From positions 8,317,284-8,381,283 of the forward strand of contig NC_090712.1 in NCBI RefSeq assembly GCF_040954835.1: a DNA stretch of 64,000 nucleotides, written 5' to 3'. The translations under genes were made by a program, and so were the position numbers. Shown here piece after piece: positions 29,201 to 41,200 of the stretch (position 1 is its first letter; the number at the start of each line of letters is the position of its first letter). This stretch comes from Lepisosteus oculatus. Its lineage: Eukaryota > Chordata > Actinopteri > Semionotiformes > Lepisosteidae. The notes under the pieces were generated by a model. The model was not told the DNA's origin, did no database searches, and was given only the letters and a program-made list of their open reading frames with translations.

Positions 29201-32200
29201 ACATAACACCTGCTATTTCCTCTGTCTAACAAATGTAAATCAATGTACAGGCAGTTCCTTAATTATTTATTTGATTAGCAGAATCAATACACAGGTATCT
29301 ATCAAAATACTGCAATGGAGATTGTCAGGGTATGTTGACTAGTACTAAACAATATTGCTACCTTTATGACAACTTTGAAGTATGTTGCACTTTTTGGGCT
29401 TTTGTAGCAGTATAAAATTCAAATATAAAACAAAAGAAAATGCATACTCAACATGATGCTTAAATAGGAAAATGTCAGTCTCTTAATATTCCTTGCAGCC
29501 CTGTGCATCTAAACATTGCTATTATAATAATTTTAAATGAGCCTATCATCTAGAATGATTAGTAATAACATCCATCATTATCATATAATTTGTTCTATAA
29601 AATGAGACTGTACAACAATCAAACATGTAGCTCAAATCTCAGTATTGTCACAAAGAAAAAAAGTCTGTTTCTCCATGATGAAATAAAAAATAAAATGAAA
29701 GATAAAGGTTTTCCATGTGTCTAGGTCAATATCAACTTATTAAAACAAACCGATTTCATGACTTAGAGTCAAGCCTTTGAGGGCAAACGTCAGTGATCCT
29801 TTCATTTACATAAAATAAGCACGATGAGCATTAATTTCCCTTGATAATATAATTGGTATATACTGGAAGTTTACATTTTCTGTCGCCCAATAATGGCTTT
29901 TGAACTCAAGTGACTATCTGTTACAAAAAGCTGTAGATTTGGCTGTAACATGGAGTAGTAGTTAGGGCTCTGGAACAAAAGGTCGTGGGTGCAAATGTCT
30001 AAGAGGGACACAGCTGTTGTACCCTTGAGCAAAGTGCTTCACTTGGTTGCTTCAATAAATGGAGGACTCTCCAGGTCATCATTGTAACTGAGAACTTGTG
30101 AAAATTAAAATCAAGACATTCACAAATTAAACTACTTAATATTTATTGCTTTCCTGTCGTTGTTTCTATTTTGACACACACTCCTCCTACTGCCCCCATT
30201 CCTTTTTTTTTTTGGTTGACCCACTGATGTGACTACTTGTCTCCGTGTCTCTAGCATCCTGTCAACACAAGTCAATCCATGAGCTGTTATCGAACATGTA
30301 AGAACAATAAATCAGGGTGCATAAAGGGTTTTAATTCCATCCTGTTCTTTGAGTACAAATGATTAGCCTTCATTGCATTTCCACAGCTAATGTTCTATGT
30401 AAATGACTGGTTGCATTTTTTTATTTTTATTCGGAAAGGTCAGAGAACTTCATGTTTTCCAACCTAATTTGCGTTCTTGCCCAATTTCATACAATAATTT
30501 CTCATTTCAGAACGCAGAAGCCAGCTATGACTTTAGCAGCAATGACCCTTATCCCTACCCTCGCTACACAGATGACTGGTTTAACAGGTATTTTTTGATT
30601 GGTCACCAAGCACTTTTGCTCTCCACAGACCATTAGGAACCAAGCATAAGAGACCACAGCAGCTTCTTTCTTCATAATGAACACACAGAGAAATGATGTG
30701 TCTGCAGCAGCAGCTTGCTGAGGGATGGCACTGGCTCACTCTGAGTCTGAGTATTGATTTTCCTTACACGTAGCTCCATTAAGCCGTATCTTAGGGCACT
30801 CATCTCAGATGCATTAAAACATATGAAGTGTCCGGTATCTTTGTGCTGTGTTCTGTTTTTGGAGCACTAGAGAGACAAAAGTACAAGAGAGTCATACTTA
30901 ACCTGTCATGTCTTTGTTTAAATGTTTATGTGTGTATATCCTTAATAATGTTTCTGCATCCTCTAAACTAATTTCTTAATTCATGCATCCTTGAAGTGTA
31001 CACTACATAGTATTTGTACAAAGTTGAAGCATACTTATAAAAATCAGCAGGAGGATCTTCGCTGAACTGCAAGCTAGTGCAGAATATAGGTCATGGTTCT
31101 GAAAACAATAGAATACATTATTGATTTTTATCTTGTTTTATTTTTTGCCTGCTTTTTCAACTGTCTTCTGCATGACAAGGGTGCCACTCAAATATGTAAA
31201 AATACGATTTCAAGTCTTATGGCTGAAGAAGCTGGTTAAAATTTCTTAGATGTTTTCCCCATAAATTATATAGAAAAGTCCAAATTAATTTACAAGTTGC
31301 AGCTGAAAATAATTTTAGGTGTTCTAATTCTATTCTACGTCTCCAAGGAATCTGGAAATATCTGGATCTGTAAACTATAAATATGTCATTGACCACAGAC
31401 TTCTGTAGCAGTCCTCTGGGTCCTTTAATTTCATTCTAATTTATTCACTAATTCCACTAATTGAAATATTTCATTGATCTCTGGTATTGTTCCCTTATAT
31501 TGTGAACTGCACATTGCTTACACCATCTGGTTTTACTTACAGAATGAGAAACCCCAGAGGGTATGTGTAAAGTTATGCTTTTAGATGTAGTTTGGAAATA
31601 TTGTACAGTATTTGGAATGTGAAATGTGGTGAAATGCACAGCAGTAGCTTTTTGCTTCTAAGAATTTATCATCATGCCTCTGTTGCTTTTGTAGACAGCA
31701 TGATATACTCAAGGGTAGCTCAAGGACAAGTCATTTTCTTTCCCTTTTTTGGTTCTTCATGTGCAAACAGTATGTGCCATGATACTGAATAAGAAATGGG
31801 TGCATGATTCAAAAAAAGCTTTACTGATTAGCAGGATCACTGGACTCAGTCTGTGGCATGTGTGGTCTGCAGACTTCTCAGCTGATTATTTATAAATAGC
31901 ATTGTGCCTCAGCCAAGTCCAATGAGACGTGCACACTGCATTTGAACAGAATGTGCAGCCTGTTACTGTAAGCCAGACAGACAAAGAAGGATGCTATTAT
32001 ATCATTTTAATTTGGTTGTTATTTTTGGAAATAGTGCCGGATTTGTGGTGTTACTAACCTTTTCAAAATAATCAGTCTCCCTCATTTGAGGAGCAGATCA
32101 GTGGCAGTTCTATTTGGCTCAGCTTCAAGCAATTATTCACTAGGATGTCCTTTTCTGCTTTGCCTTGTTTTATTTTTAAGCTTGGCAAATTCAACACTGG

Positions 32201-35200
32201 CTTCAGACACCAAGATGCTCTTTAGATCCACTTTACATCTGTGTAAAGGAAGACACTCTACATAGAACCAGCAATTCTGTGACAAAAAATAAAAAGAAAA
32301 CTGGTATTACTGAACAATCTACTAACATATATATAATTTAAAAAAAAACATGACTCAATCTGCATAGACAAGAAATAATTAAATTCCGCTATGCCTTACA
32401 ATCTTTTTAGCAATACAGAAAAACTCAAATATTAAAAAGAAAAAAAAAACAAATAGAAATAAGGGAAGTTTCTAATTAATCAGACTTATTTGGCATCTAA
32501 TAAGGACAGAGAAGGCATCTGTCTGCTGTCCCAGATTTTACACATCTACATGTACAAATTATTGCAGCCAAGACCAAGATAAGGGTATTTCATTATCCAC
32601 GCAACCTACTAAGATGTTTTGGCTGAAATTAGACCCGCCAGAAAAAAAAAAATCATGTTTCTAAACATAGTAATAACAGGTTTAGGCAATACTCGAACAG
32701 AAAACCTGTCTAGATTGTCTGGTTTTTGATTTGATGCTCTAGGTTTTTAATTGAAGTTTTGTTGTGCAGTCATGGAACCCGGTGTGCAGGAGAGGTTTCT
32801 GCAGCCGCGAACAACAACATTTGTGGTGTGGGAGTGGCCTACAACTCCAAGGTGGCAGGTAGGCCCGGAACGCAAGTTCTCTGGAAATACTGTACGTTAC
32901 TGAACGGAAATACATGCTGTATGGATGAAATAAGGCGAATGAGTCCCCATTGGTGGGATAAACATTAGTTTTGATTATAAAATATTTTGATCAAAGAAAC
33001 ATTCAATACAAATATGAATTCTGTTCCCTCTATAGTGTTTCTTTAGCATGGTTAAAAAAGCAATTAATCATTGAATTGTTTTAGGATGTTACAGATTATG
33101 GGGGAAAATTCCAATTGAAAGTGCCATCTATAAATGTTTTAAAAAATTGAGTTTACTGTGTTAATAATATCTTAATTGCATGTTAAAATCCTAATCCTGA
33201 CAATAGCCTGGACCATAACCATAACCATGATCTAGGGTTATTTGCAGACAGTAGCTTGAACCATCCATAGTATTTTGTATTGTTAACATTGTATTTAATT
33301 TTTTATTGGGTTTCTTGGTGAAAGAGATGGGATTGTGGGATGTGTTTTTGTTATTTGTCATTGTCCTATTGCGTGTGTGGGCTGTGTAGGCTGAGAGACT
33401 AAAAACACTAATGAAGTGTTTTCGAAAAGATGGCATATTCATAGGCAACGGGAAAACTGGGTGCGTTTGGTACAAACGATCGGCTCTCTTGATCATACGA
33501 ATGTTTTTAAGAGTATGACAAATATAAATGATTTCCTAATATTAATTTTCACTATAAAATATTTGATCAAAGAAGCATTCAATTCTGTTCCCTCTATAGT
33601 GTTTCTTTGGCACAGTCAAAAAAGCAATTAATCGTTTAATTGATTTAGGATGGTTTAGTTTTCACTATATTGTACTTGTCTTCATTCATTTTCTCTATTT
33701 GAGAGTTGTACTAAATTGTTATATTCCAAATGTCGTAAAATGCACAACACATGCAGAAACCTGATAATTCAATTTGAATTTTGATGGAAATGTTTTGACT
33801 TTTGGAATCATTGTAGTTTCAGCTGCTTAATCTTAAAAAAACAAGATCTGAAAAGAGGCATCTTCCCTCCCTGTGGCAGAATGAGTAATATCTTCTCGTG
33901 GATATGACTTCAGTGCTAAAGTCATCATATTTCTGTGTCAATGTCAGGCCACGTTTATTCAATCACTCTAACAAAACAATGCATACTGAATTTAATTCAC
34001 TGGTGTCTTTTTTAACATTGTGATGTTTTCCTTAATTAATGTAATTGGTTTATTATTTTTTTTCCAGGCATTCGTATGTTGGACCAACCTTTTATGACGG
34101 ATATCATAGAGGCCTCCTCAATTAGTCATATGCCTCAAGTCATTGACATTTACAGTGCAAGCTGGGGACCTACAGATGATGGAAAGACTGTGGATGGTCC
34201 CAGAGAGCTGACTTTGCAGGCCATGGCAGATGGTGTGAATAAGGTTATCAGTTTTACTCTCCATTCCTCAGCTTCTGAATCTGCCATGTATTTTTTCCAA
34301 CCCCACTCTACTGTCACAAATGTTGAATTTCACTAAATAATAATGGTTTTCTTTATTTCAGTGAGGAGAACATACACAAATAGGCATAAACTAATTCATT
34401 GCACTTGTGTAGTGATACCCCCAAAAGATTCCAAAGTGCCTTGTGTACTAAAGGTGAACCACTGCATCACTATCATCAGAAGTGTGATGTATAGTCCCAT
34501 TATGTGCCAGCAGCCCCACTACTTATACTAATTAATTCTAAGTAAATTAGTAATTAAGATAATTAGACAAGAAAGGGATTTAGCCAGGACACTTTGGTTA
34601 ATGTCCCTATTCTTATGAACAGTGTCATGGGATCTTTCATGATCAAGATGTCTCTACTTAACATCTCATTGAACACAGTGTGCACCATCACCATGACATG
34701 AAATTGGTTCGGAAATTCTGGGCCAGAGAACAATTTGGCTTTCCAAGGAGGCCTCCCATCCCAAAACTGACCATGATCCATCTTGCATAGCTTCTGTGAT
34801 CTGACAAGATCAGGCTAAAACGTTACAATACTGCTGCTGTTATTAGCTATTGGGCTACAGTTCATCACTCAAGTGCCTTTAGGCATCATCCTTTGAGGTG
34901 CCACTGTGCCCTATTGTACCTTTTTAAGCTTAGCATGCCTAACAACTGACAATACATGGGCGGGGAGTCAGTATCTTTCCTTGAAAGTCTAAAATACTGC
35001 ATCATTGATTGCTGGAGGTAACTTTAAAATACATTTCTTGCCATTCACTAGACATACCTATTAAAAAACTACTGCTACCTGTAGATATGTGTCTAGCAGT
35101 ATTACAACTGTACAGAAAAGAGTAGCATTTGTATGCTACTGTATTGTCTTGTAAGGAAGTAAAAAAATAGTTTCCTGCCTGAAACATCGCTTTGCTAAAT

Positions 35201-38200
35201 TAATTGACACTCATAATTCCACAGTGGATGTTTGGGTCAATACAGCATATTGACTTAATCATTGCCTGAAAGCAGAACCAGGAGGGCTGATACTGAAATT
35301 TAAAAGAAAAATATTTTAAAAATTTAAAAGAAAAAGCAACCTTTTGATTTTTCATTTGAACAAATTAACTATTTTTGAAGTTTGTGGTTGTAAGAGATAG
35401 AACCTTAAGGTTAATTTTCAAAAATATTTTGAAAGAAAGCCTGCTTTCTTAAACTAAAACAGTACTCTGTCCCTCAATGTTCTAACAACAACTGTTTCTG
35501 AAGTGCTAATCATATACCAGCCACAGTTCACTGCCCAACCTCTTTAACTGAGACCTTTAGGAAATCTATTCCCCCCCTTGAAAAACAACACAACTTTATT
35601 ATTTATATATATGTACTTCAATGTTTCATTACTCCCCAGGCAACAACTGCACTTTGCTATTTAAACCTTCAAACTGTTCCTTTGCAGGTGTTTTCAAATA
35701 GAGCCATTCAGTACCACACCTGATAGGAATGACTCATCAGAGAGCTTCCAAACCTTCTTAAGTAGGTTCCCTGATTGCCAAACACAGAGCAGGTTTAACA
35801 CATTGCCCTCTGGGCAGCAACCACTCTATATTTTAGCTATTGTTTTAAGAACTGGCTTTTAATTATACTACTAATTTATTATCTGGAGCATGCAGTCCTA
35901 TTAATTATTTGATTGATATCCTACCACGTTATCAATAAATTATCAAAAATATATTTTCTATGAGTATAAATATTTACTCTCTCATTCCAGGCAATATTTT
36001 GCAGGGGGGAGCTAAATTCCCAAGTTTATGATTCCCATATATTTTATTTATATGTTCAATGTAATTGATAAACATTGTTTTTCTTCTGACAGGTACTGCA
36101 TGAACTACAGTGAGTAATGACTTTAAATTTAGTGCAGTGCACTTGTGGTGAATTATGAGGAGCTGCTAAGAACCTGTTGTAAAGCAATGTAACAAGAAGA
36201 ACTGTAGTTCACAGGCCATTCCACATACTGTACTAATACAGAACACTCTATTAGCCAGGAAAGAAGCAGCTGAATGAAGGATGATCGTGACTCCTGTTTA
36301 TCCCACGCATACTTAACCATGCTTATGGTGACAATTATAATTAGCTGATTTATTTATTATTACCATATCTGTGAGGGAGATTGAAGATCAAAGCCTGACA
36401 AAAAACATGTGGCAATACAAAAATGGTAAAATTAATTAAATGGAGTTTATAATGAAAGTTCAGGAGGGATGACAACAACCATGCTCAGACTAAGCTCTCA
36501 TTAATTAGCCAATGCTCCTGACATCCATTCCTATCCAAAAACTCAATAAATACTTAGGAGATCCCTATCTCTCTCTCTCTTGCAAGAGACAATCCAACAT
36601 CCACCCCCATCTCCACCCCGCATGGGGGTCCTGTCCTAAGGCTGGGAGGTCAGCCATCAGCCAAGCGGGTTAAGCCAAAATTTCACTCTAGAATCCTTTC
36701 ATGCCACATTAATCTTTGGTGTTGTCTTTCCTAGTGCAGTAAATAAGTTGCCGACTAATGAAGTTTAAGGCATAAAAAGGGAAACTGTTGGAAAACTATT
36801 TCTCCAGCTTAGTGTCACGATCGTAAGTCCATCCTCTTAAGGGCACTCCAGCTCTTTCTTGTTTCTGTTCATTCTTTGAACCTGCCTCCTGTTTCAGCCC
36901 CTTCCTATAAAAGCCAGACACTAAAGGTTGCTCATTTCAGTGAACAAGTGGTTTTTGCTTTAATGCAGTACTTTAAGACCTTGTTGTTTGCTAGTTACCT
37001 GGATGAATGGGTTCCTTTCCCTTCTCTGCCCACAACTGTTAGGGATCCAGTGCAGTGTTACCAAAAGCTCACACCTTCCTTCTCACCACCCTGCTTCCCT
37101 TTAAAAGCCTGCTTCATTTCAGCATCTACTCAGCTAGGCTTCAGCTCTGTACCCATATATTAAGCTTGGGCCACCACCAACCTAAATCAATGGATCCATT
37201 GTGCGCCTATAATGCAAGTTCCAGATTTAGTCCCTGGCTTCTGACTAGGCTGCCTTCCACCTCCATCAATCGGGTCATCACACAGCCCTAGGCTTGCCTA
37301 ACGTCACCTCCAACCATTCCTCACCTCAGTCCATGCTCTGCATCTCTACCTCTGCTTAAAGCCATTGCCCACCTGTATCAATGGGATCATCACACCTCCC
37401 TCTTCCACTGTTCCACGCAGCCTGGTTGCTGATGAGTGCTTTGCCCTCCCCCCTTTTTCATTCCGCCATTGTGTCACGCCCTCTGCAGCTAGAGGGCGCT
37501 TCTACTCTGTCCTGTCCCCAGTTTCCTGTGCTTTCCTCTCCTTCCGGTGTCTCTCTCTCTGGGGCTATGTATTTCCGGGTCACTTATTCTGCTTCGCTCA
37601 GCATTGACATTCGGATGTCCTGAAACCCGCCTAGCACCAGGTCGCCCCACGTCTGCTACCTGAGGGCATAGGTTTCTATACAGCAATTCCTGAACAGCTG
37701 AGCCCGGGCTAACCCCCATCTTGCCCCTACGCATAGGGTCTTTAACGTTCTCCTGCAATTCCACGGTTTGTCCCTTCCGACATCCGTGACAGAATGCTTA
37801 GCCATTTTAGACCCCGCGAGTAGCACCTTTTGTTTTGTCTGAGGTTTTTCCTTTTTTTTTCAGTTCTTCTATTCTAATCGCGAGATGCTACTCCTGACTT
37901 CTGTGTCTGTGAGCGGGTCATTCTGTGTTATTCCAACATACACTCCTGAATACCTGGCTCTCCTCGGGTTGTCTCTCCCAGCATCCGTGATTGAATGTTG
38001 AGCTGGCTCTCCTATCCTTATCGCTGGATATCACTCCGGTCTTCCGTGCCTGTGAGCGGGTCCCGTGCCTGGCTTTCCTCGGGTAGATCATTCCGATATC
38101 AGTGATAGGATGTTGAGCTTTTTTCCTCTCCCTTTCTAATTGCTGGATATCACTCCAGTCATCTGTGTCTGTGAGCAGGTCCTGTGCCTGGCTTTCCTCG

Positions 38201-41200
38201 GGTTGTCCACTCCGATATCAGCGTTAGTCTGGTGAGCTTTTTTGCCTTTCCTCCATTCTTTTCGCTGTATATCTCTCCGGACATCCGTGCCTGTGAGCGG
38301 ACTACGCTCTGGCTTTCCTCGGGTTGTCCACTCCGATATCAGTGTTAGAGTGTGAATGTGCCTATTGCCCAGTCTGCGGTATTTTTCCCTGGGTTTTTTG
38401 TTTTTATTTTTTGTGTTTTGCTTGGTGTTTTGATTTTTTTCACTTCCTGGTTTCCCCTTCTATCTGGTCCCCCTGTCCCATGTGTCTTGGAACCTTTGGT
38501 CCCTATCTGTTTTTTGTGGTTTGTTTCCCTGGTCTCCAAGGTTTATGTTTGCTGTGGTTTGTGCTTGTCTTATTTTTGTTTTTAGCCTCAAGAGCTCTTT
38601 CCGAACCCCCCTTCCTCTACAAAGGTTTATACCCTGGAGGAGGGGGCAGCTCTCAGCCGTGGACTCCCGGAGGTTTCCTTTCAGTTAAATGAGGTTTTTC
38701 CTCCCCCCAGTGCTGTGCAGCTCACTTATTTTGTATGGGCGTCAGTAGCCGCCCATGAAGCGGGGGGGGGGGGGGAGGGTACTGTCACGCCCTCTGTCCT
38801 GTCCCCAGTTTCCTGTGCTTTGCTCTCCTTCCGGTGTCTCTCTCTCTGGGGCTATATATTTCCGGGTCATTTATTCTGCTTCGCTCAGCATTGACGTTCG
38901 GATATCCTGAAACCCACCTAGCACCAGGTCGCCCCACTTCCTCTACCTGAGGGCACAGGTTTCTATACAGCAATTCCTGAAAAGCTGAGCCCGGGCTAAC
39001 CCCCGTTTCGCCGCTACACATAGGGTCTTTTAAGCTCTCCTGCCATTCCACGGTTTGTCCCTTCCGACATCTGTGACACATTGCTCACTTTAGAGCCCTG
39101 CATGTAAAGTAACTCACATGGACAGCATTCTGGTTAAAGATGCCTCATCATCAACTGGTCAACTCCTTTATTCCGCATTTCCTTCATTCGCCGTAATCAT
39201 TGACCTTGTCATACCTGGTCAAAGCAGCAGGAGAAAACACTAAGCTTGCAACAACCAATATTACTATTGCTACTCGTGATTATTAATAGATAATTATTAC
39301 TCCTGTGTTGTTTTTCACTGACACACTAGCCCAAAGCTTTTTCAAAATTTTCAGAAGCCCCCTGCAGGATCTTTCATCATTTATGTTCCCATCCATCCTT
39401 TATTTCTCGGATGAGTTTCCCTCATCTATTCTTCCCCGTGCTAGAGCTCCATTAACCATTTTTTTGGGATGTCCGATTTCCTGGAGTTTTCATGCAATTT
39501 CCCTTCTTTGAGTCACTAGGGAATCGTCCTTGATTCTAATTTTAATTTGTGTGCTCATCCTAATCTTGTCAGGCTTGGCTGTATTAAGACAACTCTCACT
39601 ACTTCCCTTCACTCGCTTCAATGTGCATAAACCACCTCAGCCACTGAAACTACACAATGTGCATTGTCTTTTCTATTGCACTGTCTACCATTTTCCCAGC
39701 CTACTTTATAGGAAAGACCGCCCTGGTGTGTTCAGTCAGCTAACCACACCTTGAGTCATATTCTACCTCTAGTTTTCCCAGCTTACAAATTCCTTATTGG
39801 ATTTATGGGCTCTCTGTTATTTCTGTTAGGGGTCTTAAAAGTTATCCTTAAAGGTGGGGTGTCATTCTCATCAGTTATTAATTATTAATTATCTCACCAA
39901 TTATCTTTTTAAACATCTCTTTTCACATCTCGTTTCTGCTTTAATTGGGGTTTGATTGAAATACTGAAATACTGTTACAAATGAGAGTAGGCCAAGAACA
40001 ATAACATGCAAATGCAATGCATTACTTTTTAAAGGTACCTTTCCCCAAGATAGTGCATGTTGTTGCTTTTTACCCTTGCATTTGGTTGTTTTTTTTTTTA
40101 ATCTCTTCCCCTCATTGTCAGGAAGAGGATAATGTTGAGTCAACATAGGCCCAAGAGTGCTTGTACACATTGCTAGTTCAGTTCCTCCTACCTGATATTT
40201 ATAGAGGACATATTTACTGCACAGGCTATGATGTTATAGAGCTTTCAAATCTTGAAATGAACTTACAAATATTCTACCGTATTTTATCATCATCTGTTTT
40301 GACATTCAACATATGAACATTACTACACTTGTGATATATTTGGATTTATCAGAGCACGCAGCAAGAGCACTTGACCCTGAACATTATCATTTCACTATGA
40401 TGCACTCTGAATAATATTATTCATTTTAATTTAACAAACATTCTAGTCCATTATTCAAAAGTAATTTCCAAATAAATCATACTGAATAGTTCCCAGCGTA
40501 GATAATACTTTTTTTTTCTTTGGGTAGACCTAATATATTTTTCCAGAAAATTCTGACATTAGTACATTAGAGACCTTGCAGGGGCATAATGAGGTCTTTA
40601 CTGTACAATACGTTCTATCCTTTTATTGATTAAATTTCAAATAAAAAATAATTTTGTTGCAATTTTTGTTGTAGTTTGCGGCATTCGTAGGTTTGCATTG
40701 AAACCCACTTGGATAAATGCAAATCATAAAACCATTATAAAGATGTGTAAGAAGACAAAAAGGCTGCAATAAAAAAGTTTTTACAGCCTCATGTTATTCG
40801 CTAGTTTGAAGGAAAGAGTCACAATGCCAGCTTTCCATGTTCCACCCAAGCATTTCTAGGAGTAATCTTTCCATAATCAAAAATGAAGCCCTGGTTAATT
40901 TCCTTTTTAAATACATAATAACAGATTGCAATTGCCAGTAATATTTGCAAATAATTTGAAATGCTTATTAGTTTAGAAGTAATGAATGCAGTTGAGATTA
41001 AATCAAATTCTGATCCACCCTACAATCACAGATTTCAATTGTATCACTTGATGGCAGTTTTCTGTTTGCCAGATGTTTTTTATGTCCACCCAATTGAAAG
41101 CCACTATCAAGTACTAATTTATGATTTGGTGTGTGGGTTGAAGTCTTCATTTAATTGTAGTTCAATGTCTGTGATGAATAACAATTCTTGCTTGGATAAA

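Larger units (their letters stand above)
23397..30510 (+). other. PCSK2: PCSK2 intron 5
   Basis: About 7.1 kb. It contains a headless 5S-SINE-type body (about 23815-24110), a SINE-like segment (24215-24490), a hAT-like MITE candidate (24656-24951), a possible second one (28990-29140), and a tRNA-derived SINE (29943-30110). The rest is AT-rich with nothing recognised. Confidence 0.8.
37472..39078 (+). mobile_element. Non-autonomous LTR retrotransposon, complete, with 5-bp target duplication
   Basis: Two LTRs (37472-37791 and 38783-39078) start TGTCACGCC and end GTGACA. The element is flanked on both sides by CATTG (37467-37471 and 39079-39083), a perfect 5-bp duplication. A G-rich polypurine tract (38762-38779) sits just before the 3' LTR, giving + orientation. 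The internal region is only 991 bp and shows no gag, protease, reverse transcriptase or integrase, so it depends on proteins in trans. By hand the LTRs differ at about 21 aligned positions (roughly 7%) plus one 24-bp indel, so the insertion is not recent. The superfamily is probably Gypsy-like, by the termini and 5-bp duplication. The primer binding site is not clear. Confidence 0.9.

Noticed and set aside
38324..38692. 122-codon open frame inside the LTR element
   Set aside because: It is low-complexity, rich in Phe, Cys and Leu, with no gag or pol motif, and lies in the C/T-rich internal region next to the tandem array.
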